Assembly: GCF_903819435.1 (NCBI RefSeq)
Contig: NZ_CAIJDP010000088.1
Span: 124,001 to 188,000, forward strand
Length of the DNA stretch: 64,000 nt
Reading direction: 5' to 3'
Source of the DNA: Flavobacterium salmonis
Lineage (GTDB): Bacteria > Bacteroidota > Bacteroidia > Flavobacteriales > Flavobacteriaceae
Positions 27,478-35,745 of the stretch are shown here, in pieces. The notes beneath the pieces were generated by a model. The model was not told the DNA's origin. It searched no databases and saw only the letters and a list, made by a program, of their open reading frames with translations. Positions within the stretch are counted from its first letter, which is position 1. Each line of letters opens with the position of its first letter. The position numbers and the translations under genes are program-made.

Positions 27478-28461
27478 TTATTTTAAATTGTTCCAATACC
27501 AGCTCAGTGCTTCTTTTAGCCCCTCTTCCAAGGAATATTTGGGATTATATCCTAATAATTTTTTAGCCTTATCTATACTTGCTAATGAATGGGGGATATC
27601 TCCCGCTCTTGTCTCACCATAGATAATTGGCACAGTTGCTATTTTTGAATCATATACGGCTAAATATTTTTTTAAATATTCAACTAAATCATTTAAGGTA
27701 TTCCTATCTCCAAACGCGGTATTATAAATATTATTGATTGCTTCAGAGTTATTAGATGAAATTGCGAGAGCATTCATTTGTATTACATTATCAATATAAG
27801 TAAAATCTCTTGAATAATTTCCATCTCCATTAATTACCGGACTTTCGTAATTCATTAATTGCATGACAAATTTTGGAATCACAGCTGCATAAGCACCTTT
27901 TGGATCCTGTCTTCTTCCAAACACATTAAAATAGCGCAAACCTATAGTTTCAAGCCCATATTGTTTGCTAAAAATTTCAGCGTACAATTCATTGACATAT
28001 TTAGTTATTGCATAAGGAGACAAAGGTTTACCAATTACTTCTTCTACTTTAGGCAATCCTTCAGAATCGCCATAGGTTGAAGAACTTGCAGCATAAATAA
28101 ATCGCTTTACTTTTGCATCACGGGCAGCTACCAACATATTTAAAAAACCCGTAACATTTACATCATTTGTAGTAATTGGATCATTTATTGATCTTGGAAC
28201 AGAGCCTAACGCAGCCTGATGCAACACATAATCTACTTCTGTAACAGCTAAATTACAATCAGATATATTTCGAATATCTCCTTCAATTAATTTAAAATTC
28301 GGATTTACAATAAACTCTTCCAAATTATGATAATGTCCGGTTGAAAAATTGTCTAAACAAATTACTTTGTGTCCTGAATTTAAAAAATACTCACATAAAT
28401 TAGAACCAATAAAACCAGCTCCTCCTGTTATTAAAATAGTGTTTTGAATAACTGCTCCCAT
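27478..28461 (-). CDS. UDP-GlcNAc C4-epimerase, WbpP/TviC type
   Basis: This 327-residue extended SDR has GGAGFIGSNLCEYF near residues 13-26, LHQAALGSVPRSINDPI near 84-100, AASSSTYGDSEGLPKVEE, the catalytic YAITKYVNELYAE, and LRYFNVFGRRQDPKGAYAAV. The last three segments are close to the WbpP/TviC UDP-N-acetylglucosamine 4-epimerases, which make UDP-GalNAc(A). It pairs functionally with the WbpO/TviB-type dehydrogenase at 24002. It is 13 bases from wzc. Confidence 0.88.
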   Translation of the reverse strand: MGAVIQNTILITGGAGFIGSNLCEYFLNSGHKVICLDNFSTGHYHNLEEFIVNPNFKLIEGDIRNISDCNLAVTEVDYVLHQAALGSVPRSINDPITTNDVNVTGFLNMLVAARDAKVKRFIYAASSSTYGDSEGLPKVEEVIGKPLSPYAITKYVNELYAEIFSKQYGLETIGLRYFNVFGRRQDPKGAYAAVIPKFVMQLMNYESPVINGDGNYSRDFTYIDNVIQMNALAISSNNSEAINNIYNTAFGDRNTLNDLVEYLKKYLAVYDSKIATVPIIYGETRAGDIPHSLASIDKAKKLLGYNPKYSLEEGLKEALSWYWNNLK

Positions 28462-28474
28462 CTATTTCAAATTA

Positions 28475-30925
28475 TTATTTTTTAAATTTTTTAAAAGCAC
28501 TTTTAAAAAAACCTGCTTTCTCCTCTTCCTCATGATAACCGTTTGAATACGTTCCATAACCTCCATAATAACCATAACCATATGCTGACCCGTATTTAGC
28601 TTTATTTTCAAAACCATTTAAAACTATACTAACATTATTCAGCTCTCCCCGTTTGACACGATTATTTAACAATGTAATCATTTCCTTTTTTGAATAATTC
28701 TGTCTCACCACATACAAAGTAACATCACTAAATTCCACTAGTTCTAAAGCATCCGAAACAAGTCCAACCGGTGGTGTGTCCAATATAATATAATCGTATG
28801 TTTTTTTAAGCTCCTCAATCAATTCACCCATTACTTCACTTATAATTAATTCTGAAGGATTTGGAGGAATTGGACCTGATAAAATAACATCAAGATACGG
28901 AATCTGAGTTTTATTTATTATTTCTGGAAGTGTTTTTTGCTTTATCAAATAATTGACTACCCCATACTGGTTTACCAGATTAAATTCATCTGCTAGACGT
29001 GGTTTCCTTAAATCTAACCCTACTATAACTGTCTTTTTTTCGCTTAAGGCAAATACAGTCGCAATATTTATAGAACAGAACGTCTTTCCCTCTCCACTTA
29101 TTGATGAAGTAATCATTAGCGTTTTTGCTCCGTCTAACTGCTTTTTTTTGTATAAGAACTGTAATGAAGAACGTATACCTCTAAAAGCTTCCGACAATGC
29201 TGATTTTGGTTTTTCAAAAACCGCTAGATTGGTGTTCTCTTTATTAATACCCACAACACCTATTAACGGAATTTGTGTTTGTTTACTAATATCTTCTGTA
29301 TTTTGAATTGTATTATTAATAAAGAAAAATATGAAAACAATAATTAGAGGAATTAAAAACCCTAAAAACAAAGCTAACACATAATTAACAGAAGTTTTCG
29401 GACCAATTAAACCTCCTCCAATATCTTTCGCAGGATCTATAAAATGAATATCTGACAAATTAGAAGCTTTTACAATATCAGCTTCATTCCTTTTCTGGAG
29501 AAATGTACTATAAATATTATCACTTAAATCATATTTCCTTTTAATCTTCAGCAATTCTTGTTGTTCTTCAGGAAGTTTTTTGATTTTACTCTCTGCTTCA
29601 CCAATTTTATTATTAACTAAAGCTAAATCATATTGCAAAGAAGACTTGGCTGAGGCTATATTTTCAAGCAAAACATTTTTTACAGCCATCATTTGATTAT
29701 CGAAATCTTTAAAAATCTTATCACTTTTTACTGCATAAGACATTTCAGATCTTTGGGTTGATAAAGCAATAAGTTTAGAAACATTCGTAACAATATTTGG
29801 ATCTTCAATTCCTGCAACGGATGGCGCTGGTAATTTAGAATAATCAACACTGTTTTTAAGATAGGCTTTTAACGAATTGTAGTACGCAATTTTTCGTGCT
29901 ACCACATCTTTTTCAACATCAAAATTTAAAATTTTATCTGAAAACTTAGCTCCACCTTCTTCAATATCATATATATTTTTATCTTTTCGAAAAGATTTAA
30001 GTTCATTTCCGGTTTCTTTCAACTGAGATTCCATAGACACAAGAGTACTATCAATAAATGCTATAGTGTTTGTAGCAAACTGATTTTTACCGTCTAATTG
30101 AATTTTGATTAACATTTTGACTGTGGAATTTAAATACTCAACCATCCGTGCTTTATTTGTACCCTGCATCGATAGTGTAAGTATAGATCCTCCTTTTTCC
30201 TCAGAATTAACATCAATTCCACGATAACGTGAAACGGTAGAATCGAAATTATTAAATCTTACAAAATATTCTTTCCCTTTATAGAAACCAGGATTATCAG
30301 TTATTTCAAGTTTCCAATTCAAAAATGGCAATACAACTTGTTCCCCAACTTTATACTTTTTTAAGAATTCAATAGGCTGAACGGCAGTACTGCTATAAGT
30401 ATTATTTGAATAAGTCAGCAATGAAACCGAATTATTCTCAAATGGAATTCTAATTTCATATTCATTCGGGCTTAAAAATTTAATACTAATTAATACTCCT
30501 GTTAATTGAGGTTTCGTTTTATCTATATTAACATAAAAAGGAACCGCACCATATACATCAACCATATTAAATTCGCCTTTCGCGAGATAATCAATATAAT
30601 ACTGCAATTTATCCACTACCAATTCATTATGTGATCTCGATTGCAAAATAGTCGAAACACCACTTACCTGATCAGAAATACCTCCCCAATTAAAAACCAA
30701 GCTTGTATTCGAGGTAAAGAAAGGGTTGCTCTCTTCTTTTATCGAAATTAAGGTCTGCATGGCATAAATCTTTTCCTTACGAATATTAACCTGATAAGCT
30801 ATCGTAAATGCAATAATTAAACTCACCAAAAACAATTTCCAATAACCAGCGATTTTCAGCAAAAAGCCTTTAAAATCAAAACTGGGATGATTTTCAAAAA
30901 TTGAAAAATCTTTTATGTCTAACAT
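28475..30925 (-). CDS. wzc: Wzc-type tyrosine autokinase / polysaccharide co-polymerase
   Basis: This 816-residue inner-membrane protein has a Wzz domain with a first helix near residues 28-46, a long periplasmic coiled-coil-prone region, and a second helix near 510-535. A cytosolic BY-kinase domain follows: Walker A in SSISGEGKTF (607-616), Walker A' in VIVGLDLRKP, Walker B in YIILDTPPVG. The C-terminal tail has eight tyrosines between residues 778 and 797 in a glycine-rich context, the autophosphorylation cluster. Wzc works with Wza to control polymer length and export. No low-molecular-weight tyrosine phosphatase (Wzb) is in the window. Confidence 0.94.
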   Translation of the reverse strand: MLDIKDFSIFENHPSFDFKGFLLKIAGYWKLFLVSLIIAFTIAYQVNIRKEKIYAMQTLISIKEESNPFFTSNTSLVFNWGGISDQVSGVSTILQSRSHNELVVDKLQYYIDYLAKGEFNMVDVYGAVPFYVNIDKTKPQLTGVLISIKFLSPNEYEIRIPFENNSVSLLTYSNNTYSSTAVQPIEFLKKYKVGEQVVLPFLNWKLEITDNPGFYKGKEYFVRFNNFDSTVSRYRGIDVNSEEKGGSILTLSMQGTNKARMVEYLNSTVKMLIKIQLDGKNQFATNTIAFIDSTLVSMESQLKETGNELKSFRKDKNIYDIEEGGAKFSDKILNFDVEKDVVARKIAYYNSLKAYLKNSVDYSKLPAPSVAGIEDPNIVTNVSKLIALSTQRSEMSYAVKSDKIFKDFDNQMMAVKNVLLENIASAKSSLQYDLALVNNKIGEAESKIKKLPEEQQELLKIKRKYDLSDNIYSTFLQKRNEADIVKASNLSDIHFIDPAKDIGGGLIGPKTSVNYVLALFLGFLIPLIIVFIFFFINNTIQNTEDISKQTQIPLIGVVGINKENTNLAVFEKPKSALSEAFRGIRSSLQFLYKKKQLDGAKTLMITSSISGEGKTFCSINIATVFALSEKKTVIVGLDLRKPRLADEFNLVNQYGVVNYLIKQKTLPEIINKTQIPYLDVILSGPIPPNPSELIISEVMGELIEELKKTYDYIILDTPPVGLVSDALELVEFSDVTLYVVRQNYSKKEMITLLNNRVKRGELNNVSIVLNGFENKAKYGSAYGYGYYGGYGTYSNGYHEEEEKAGFFKSAFKKFKK

Positions 30926-30941
30926 CTCTTGTATTTACTTT

Positions 30942-31730
30942 TTAATTTTTCAACAATAAATAAACTGTTGTGGCCAAAGATAACAAAGTTATAATTGTAC
31001 CAACAGATTGAATTCCTGTCTGACCAGTACCCCACGTTTTTTGCTTTAACGGCTTAACGTAAACATAATCATTAGGCTGTAAATAATAGTATGGTGATTT
31101 CATTACATTTTCATCTGTCAGATCAATATCATTGATCTGCACTCCTGTAGGTGTTTGACGTATTACAGTAACTGCTTTACGATTACCAACAGTAGTGATA
31201 TCTCCAGCATTGGCAATCGCTTCCATGATATTTACACGTTCCTGAAATAATGTTTTAGTACCTGTAATCCCTACTTCTCCATTTATTGTATATCGAAAAC
31301 CCGCTAATTTTACAGTAAGAAAAATATTTGCTTCTGTTTTGAAATATTCCTCCAGTAATTTTTTCTCAATCTTCACACGTACTTCTTCGAGAGTATATCC
31401 AATTACATTTATTTCCCCTAAAATTGGCATTCTTATATTTCCATGATCATCAACAGTAAAACCATTAAAATATAGCTGTGACTCCGATTTACCCATACTA
31501 TTTTCAACTTCAGTAGATTTAAAAATTGCAACCAATTTAGGGTCTATGGCTTTAATATCTATATTCAAAATATCGTTGACTTGCAATCTGTAAGGTTTTA
31601 ATACAATTGATGAAACAGTAGTTTCATTTCCAACGGTTCCTTTATCCTGCAAATAGACCAAATCTTTTACTGGGATACACGATGTAAAAAACGTACTAAT
31701 TAATAATAAATAAAAACAGTTTTTTGTCAT
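30942..31730 (-). CDS. wza: Outer-membrane polysaccharide export lipoprotein Wza
   Basis: This 262-residue lipoprotein starts at the ATG at 31730, giving MTKNCFYLLLISTFFTSCIP with lipobox cysteine at residue 18. An upstream ATG at 31760 would add ten residues before the signal peptide and would lie across a TATATTTG promoter element, so the internal start is preferred. The poly-export domain (LQVNDILNIDIKAID) is near residue 50 and an SLBB-like region follows (TINGEVGITGTKTLF). A hydrophobic C-terminal segment (about residues 240-260) resembles the outer-membrane helix of E. coli Wza. Sixteen bases separate it from wzc. Confidence 0.9.
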   Translation of the reverse strand: MTKNCFYLLLISTFFTSCIPVKDLVYLQDKGTVGNETTVSSIVLKPYRLQVNDILNIDIKAIDPKLVAIFKSTEVENSMGKSESQLYFNGFTVDDHGNIRMPILGEINVIGYTLEEVRVKIEKKLLEEYFKTEANIFLTVKLAGFRYTINGEVGITGTKTLFQERVNIMEAIANAGDITTVGNRKAVTVIRQTPTGVQINDIDLTDENVMKSPYYYLQPNDYVYVKPLKQKTWGTGQTGIQSVGTIITLLSLATTVYLLLKN

Positions 31731-31747
31731 TTTAAAAATTTTATAAG

Positions 31748-31755
31748 CAAATATA
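31748..31755 (-). promoter_or_regulatory. Candidate -7 element of the wza-wzc promoter
   Basis: TATATTTG on the minus strand, followed by C, matches TAnnTTTG(C). It lies 18 bases before the preferred wza start at 31730 and would give a very short leader. Only CTG rather than TTG is found at the -33 position (31775-31773, 17 bases upstream), so the match is partial. Confidence 0.5.
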
Positions 31756-31799
31756 ACCATTCCTTTAATCTTCAGGAAATCTTACTTAGTTTGTATTAT

Positions 31800-32420
31800 T
31801 TAATTATTTTTGAAAGTTTTTTCGAAAGGAATACGATGCAAAATACTTCGGCCGAGCGTAACTTCATCAGCATATTCTAATTCATCTCCCACGGAAATCC
31901 CTCGCGCTATTGTAGATATTATAATTTCAGAATCGGCAATTTGTTTATAAATATAAAAATTTGTGGTATCTCCTTCCATGGTGGAACTTAATGCAAAAAT
32001 AATTTCAACAACTTTGCCTAGTTTTACTTTTTCCACTAAAGTTGCTATATTCAACTGACTTGGTCCCACTCCTTCAATTGGAGATATCTTACCTCCTAAA
32101 ACATGATAAATCCCTTTATATTGGGCTGTATTTTCTATAGCCATCACATCCCTGATATCTTCTACAACACAAATAGTCTGATGATTCCTGGATGAATTAG
32201 CACATATTTCACAAACTTTTGTATCTGAAATATTGTGACAGCTTTCGCAAAATTTAATATCTTCACGCATATTTAATAGTGCCTGAGATAAAAAGCCTGT
32301 CTGCTCTTTAGGTTGTTTCAATAAGTGAAGCACCAGTCTAAGCGCCGTACGTTTACCAATCCCCGGTAATTGAGACATTTCATTGACTGCTTTTTCTATT
32401 AATTTTGAAGAAAATTCCAT
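31800..32420 (-). CDS. recR: Recombination protein RecR
   Basis: This 206-residue DNA-repair protein acts with RecF and RecO in loading RecA at gaps. An N-terminal helix-hairpin-helix (MSQLPGIGKRTALRLVLHLL, residues 14-33) is followed by a C4 zinc finger (CESCHNISDTKVCEIC, near 58-73) and a Toprim domain with CVVEDIRDVMAIE. Length is standard. It ends 39 bases before wza's longest frame. TATTTTTG at 32432-32425 and TAGCTTTG at 32490-32483 are possible -7 elements, neither with a clear TTG. Confidence 0.96.
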   Translation of the reverse strand: MEFSSKLIEKAVNEMSQLPGIGKRTALRLVLHLLKQPKEQTGFLSQALLNMREDIKFCESCHNISDTKVCEICANSSRNHQTICVVEDIRDVMAIENTAQYKGIYHVLGGKISPIEGVGPSQLNIATLVEKVKLGKVVEIIFALSSTMEGDTTNFYIYKQIADSEIIISTIARGISVGDELEYADEVTLGRSILHRIPFEKTFKNN

Positions 32421-32586
32421 GAAACAAAAATAATAATTTATATGGTTTGTAAGGACTTACATTTTAAACATACTTAGTATCACAAAGCTATCTTAAAAAG
32501 TGATTTCTAACCCTATTAAAAAATCCTTTTACACCTCATTTGACACAAAAGACATAGTGCATAAAAGGAAATAACTCCCAAGAAAA

Positions 32587-32952
32587 CTAATATTGATTTG
32601 TTGCCAACAAAACCAAAGTACAAGCAACCTCTGCTTTGATATTATTAAGTTCAAGTAACTGATAAAACTCTGGATTTTCAGTTCCGGGATTAAAAACTAC
32701 CCGCTTAGGCTGTGCTTCGATAATATAATTATAATAATCACGCTGACGAGCCGGGTTTAAATATAAGGTTACTGTATCTATATTTTTAACAGGAATGGCT
32801 TTGGTATAAATTTTCACGCCTGCAACTTCACCTGCTTTTTGTCCTATTGCTAAAACTGTATGCCCTTTTTGAGTCAACATATTTATGGCTTTAAAAGCAT
32901 AACGTTCCGGTTTTGTTGTTGCACCTAAAACTAAAGTTTTTTTATTTTTCAT
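32587..32952 (-). CDS. CoA-binding domain protein (Rossmann fold)
   Basis: This 121-residue protein starts at the ATG at 32952 (MKNKKTLVLGATTKPERYAF). A frame beginning at 33039 would add 29 residues unlike the family and cross a TACTTTTG element at 32977-32970, so the shorter form is preferred. Residues 7-14 form a nucleotide-binding GATTKPER, and VVFNPGTENPEF near 90 is typical of the small CoA_binding proteins such as YccU. Role unknown. It is divergent from the MarC gene. Confidence 0.8.
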   Translation of the reverse strand: MKNKKTLVLGATTKPERYAFKAINMLTQKGHTVLAIGQKAGEVAGVKIYTKAIPVKNIDTVTLYLNPARQRDYYNYIIEAQPKRVVFNPGTENPEFYQLLELNNIKAEVACTLVLLATNQY

Positions 32953-33107
32953 TGTTTCTGAATAAGCCACAAAAGTAATCAAAAAAGGCTGAAATACCTT
33001 CGTCTTTTGATTTAGAGCTATTAAAGACAAAAAAAACAATATCCTAACATCATATTCGGGTAAAATCTTAAAATTTGATTATTTTTACTTTATCATTCGA
33101 AAACATT

Positions 33108-33737
33108 ATGGATTTATTCATTTATTTATTTGCTGCTCTTTTCTCTGTTTTAAATCCAATTGGTACTGTTCCTATCTTTGTAGGGCTCACTCATGATGAT
33201 TCAGATAGTGAGCGTTCCAGAATATCATTATGGACAGCTATTAATGTTTTCATTATTTTAATTGTTTCATTTTTTATTGGACAATATGTTTTAACTTTTT
33301 TTGGAATTAGCATTGATGCACTTCGTATTGCTGGTGGTCTTGTGATCTTAAATTCAGGTTTTTCATTATTATCCGGAAAAATCAGCAAAAAAAGAGGAAT
33401 TAATAAAAAAGTAGAAAACGATGCCCAAAAAAGAAATGATATTGCATTGACCCCATTGGCAATTCCAATGCTGGCTGGCCCTGGATCTATCTCTTTACTA
33501 ATTGCTTTTTACCAGGAACATCATGAAGTGAACGAAATAATAATTTCCAGCTTAGCTATTTTAGCTATAGCAATTACCATTTTTGTTATCTTAAAAAGCG
33601 CTCATTATTTAGCTCGTATATTAGGCGCTTCTGGTATTGTCGCTATTTCCAGAATTATTGGTTTTATTGTAATTGCAATTGGAATTCAATATATTGTGAG
33701 TTCTATAATTAATATTGTTAAAGCAAATTTAATATAA
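33108..33737 (+). CDS. MarC-family integral membrane protein
   Basis: This 209-residue protein has six hydrophobic segments. The start ATG at 33108 gives MDLFIYLFAALFSVLNPIGTVPIFV, the conserved first helix with NPIGTVPIF; eleven residues upstream in frame are not family-like. TPLAIPMLAGPGSISLLI near residue 123 is the second conserved MarC motif. MarC/YchE proteins have no settled biochemical function despite the old link to antibiotic resistance. It converges with ctlX, with a shared terminator between. Confidence 0.9.
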   Translation: MDLFIYLFAALFSVLNPIGTVPIFVGLTHDDSDSERSRISLWTAINVFIILIVSFFIGQYVLTFFGISIDALRIAGGLVILNSGFSLLSGKISKKRGINKKVENDAQKRNDIALTPLAIPMLAGPGSISLLIAFYQEHHEVNEIIISSLAILAIAITIFVILKSAHYLARILGASGIVAISRIIGFIVIAIGIQYIVSSIINIVKANLI

Positions 33738-33757
33738 CCCTTTGAATATCAAAACAC

Positions 33758-33803
33758 AAAATTCCAAATCCCACTGCATTCAGCTTTTGGAATTTGGAAT
33801 TTT
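33758..33803. terminator. Bidirectional terminator between the MarC gene and ctlX
   Basis: Positions 33758-33769 and 33792-33803 are perfect 12-base complements around a 22-base loop, followed by T residues on the plus strand and A residues before it. The location between two convergent genes fits shared termination. Confidence 0.75.
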
Positions 33804-33820
33804 TTATTGAAAATTTAACT

Positions 33821-34756
33821 TTAACTTCTTGGCAAGAATACTTCTGCCATCATACATCTGGCACTACCTCCACCACAGGCTTCAATTGTATCGAGACTCG
33901 AGCTTAAAATTTCAGCATGATTTTGTAATTGTTCAATTTGTTTTATTGTTAAACTGTTATAAGCCGATGAGCTCATAACGATATACTTTATATCATTTGA
34001 TCCTCGAACCTCCAACATATTACCTGCGAAATTATTTACTTGTGCTTCCGTAATTAAAATAATTTCTTTATTATCTACTTTCAGGTTTTCCAAGACCATT
34101 TTGCGCTCTTTTTTATCATCAATGCAATCTGCACAAATAACCGCAAAAGTTTCACCAATACACATCATAACATTAGTATGATAAATCAATTTACGTTCAC
34201 CATCAACAGTCTGGAAAGCTTCAAAAATTACCGGAGCATAATCAAAATCTTCGCAGAATTCGATAAACAATTCTTCATCTGCACGAGGTGATAAGGCGCA
34301 ATATGCTTTTCCGTTAGCTCTGTCCAAAAGTAAGCTTCCCGTTCCTTCGAGAAAAATACCATCTTCTTCTGCAGATGTATAATCCATGATATCAGTAATC
34401 TCAAAACCTTTTTCTTCCAAAATATCCAAAATATCTTCGCGGCGTTCCTGGCGACGATTTTCAGCAAACATTGGATACAATGCTACCTCTCCATTTTCAT
34501 GGAACGACACCCAGTTATTTGGAAAAATACTATCTGGTGTATCTGACTCTAAGGTATCTTCTATAACGGTAACATCAACTCCAACTGCTATCAATTTTTC
34601 TACAAATTCATCAAACTCCTGTTGTGCTTTTGCATTTACTGTACTTGGCAAAAGGCCATCTAAAACTTTTTGATAATAATTATTTACTGCTGTCTGTTCA
34701 TTCATTCTGAAAGCAACTGGACGAATCATTACAATCGAGTGAGTAGTTTGTTTCAT
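33821..34756 (-). CDS. ctlX: Citrulline utilization hydrolase CtlX (pentein / arginine deiminase-related)
   Basis: This 311-residue pentein-fold protein begins with SIVMIRPVAFRMNEQTAVNN, a strong CtlX start. FPNNWVSFHENGEVALYPM near residue 77 and FLEGTGSLLLDR near 135 form the substrate site. The catalytic cysteine is in ACGGGSARCMMAEVF near the C-terminus. CtlX proteins hydrolyse citrulline or related guanidino/ureido compounds. It is 14 bases downstream of a DDAH-like gene of the same superfamily, so the two probably act on related substrates. Substrate assignment rests on family naming. Confidence 0.88.
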   Translation of the reverse strand: MKQTTHSIVMIRPVAFRMNEQTAVNNYYQKVLDGLLPSTVNAKAQQEFDEFVEKLIAVGVDVTVIEDTLESDTPDSIFPNNWVSFHENGEVALYPMFAENRRQERREDILDILEEKGFEITDIMDYTSAEEDGIFLEGTGSLLLDRANGKAYCALSPRADEELFIEFCEDFDYAPVIFEAFQTVDGERKLIYHTNVMMCIGETFAVICADCIDDKKERKMVLENLKVDNKEIILITEAQVNNFAGNMLEVRGSNDIKYIVMSSSAYNSLTIKQIEQLQNHAEILSSSLDTIEACGGGSARCMMAEVFLPRS

Positions 34757-34770
34757 ATCTTAAAATAAAA

Positions 34771-35685
34771 TTAATCTCTAATTAATGGCAAAGTTGAACA
34801 TCTCAACAACCCTTCTTGTTTTGCAATTTCAGCGTACGGAATTTCTTCGACTATAAAACCATTTGCACGTAACCAATTGTTTAAACGTGTGAAGTTTTTT
34901 TCTGAAACTACAACTTTTTCATCAATCGAAAACACATTCGAAAACATATTATACATTTCGTTTCTTTCGATATGAAATAAATTTTCCTTTCCAAAAAGAT
35001 TTACCAAATACATATAATCAGCTTCTTCACGAAAACCTCTTTTATAAACAATCCCTTTATCTTTTCCTACAGGCTGAAAACAGCAATCTAAATGCAAAGC
35101 ATTATCGCGGGCTTCAATTTTAGATTTAACCAAATCAAATTCCTTGACAATTTTATTCGGAAACAAATTTTTAATATAGTTTACTCCTTCCATATTAGTC
35201 CTTGCTGTTATGTAATCTTTATAATCACTCCCTTTATAAGTTCCAATAAAAATATGATCATTCCATAACATTACATCACCACCTTCAATATGAACTTCCT
35301 CTGGCGGACGAAGCACTTTTAAAGAATCAATCTGATCAATAACATATTGAATTGCATCAAGTTCTCGTTCTCTGTCAGGTAAAATATTTGATTTCACAAA
35401 GACATCATCAATTACAAAACCAATATCTCTGGCAAAAATCTGATTGTAATTTTCTATCATTTCCGGACGATAAACCACTACATCGTATTTTTGAAAAACA
35501 GCATTAAAAGCATCCATTTCAGCAACCATATCTTTTTCTACAGGATAAGTACCTGCTTTAATATGTTCCAATGATTTAGGATCATAAGCTTCCCTTATTG
35601 AAGGAGTTGGCCCATTATGAACAGCAGAACCCAAAACTACAGCACGTAATCTTGAGGTTTCGTTCTTTATATTTAATTGCAACAT
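34771..35685 (-). CDS. Dimethylarginine dimethylaminohydrolase / arginine deiminase family protein
   Basis: A 304-residue protein from the ATG at 35685 (MLQLNIKNETSRLRAVVLGS). A longer frame opens with GTG at 35724, but that codon lies inside the terminator of gltA and before a TATATTTG element, so it is rejected. Pentein features are FARDIGFVIDD near residue 80, HIEGGDVML near 132, a DNALHLDCCFQPV histidine motif, and the catalytic cysteine in LLRCSTLPLIRD at the C-terminus. It would hydrolyse a guanidino group of arginine or methylated arginine. It is followed by ctlX in the same unit. Confidence 0.85.
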   Translation of the reverse strand: MLQLNIKNETSRLRAVVLGSAVHNGPTPSIREAYDPKSLEHIKAGTYPVEKDMVAEMDAFNAVFQKYDVVVYRPEMIENYNQIFARDIGFVIDDVFVKSNILPDRERELDAIQYVIDQIDSLKVLRPPEEVHIEGGDVMLWNDHIFIGTYKGSDYKDYITARTNMEGVNYIKNLFPNKIVKEFDLVKSKIEARDNALHLDCCFQPVGKDKGIVYKRGFREEADYMYLVNLFGKENLFHIERNEMYNMFSNVFSIDEKVVVSEKNFTRLNNWLRANGFIVEEIPYAEIAKQEGLLRCSTLPLIRD

Positions 35686-35703
35686 ATATGTTATATTTTG
35701 TTG

Positions 35704-35711
35704 CAAATATA
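35704..35711 (-). promoter_or_regulatory. Candidate -7 element for the DDAH-like gene and ctlX
   Basis: TATATTTG on the minus strand, followed by C, lies 18 bases before the preferred ATG at 35685 and directly after the gltA terminator. No TTG was found at the usual spacing, so only the -7 half is supported. Confidence 0.45.
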
Positions 35712-35714
35712 AAA

Positions 35715-35740
35715 AAAGCTTCACAGTTAAGTGAAGCTTT
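35715..35740 (-). terminator. Intrinsic terminator of gltA
   Basis: A perfect 10-base stem (35715-35724 with 35731-35740), a 6-base loop and a following run of T residues on the minus strand (35711-35717 region) form a classic rho-independent terminator. It begins six bases after the citrate synthase stop codon at 35746. Confidence 0.85.
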
Positions 35741-35745
35741 CAATT

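Noticed and set aside
32525..32572. Loose inverted repeat between recR and the CoA-binding gene
   Set aside because: Arms pair over about seven bases with a long loop; too weak to call a terminator.
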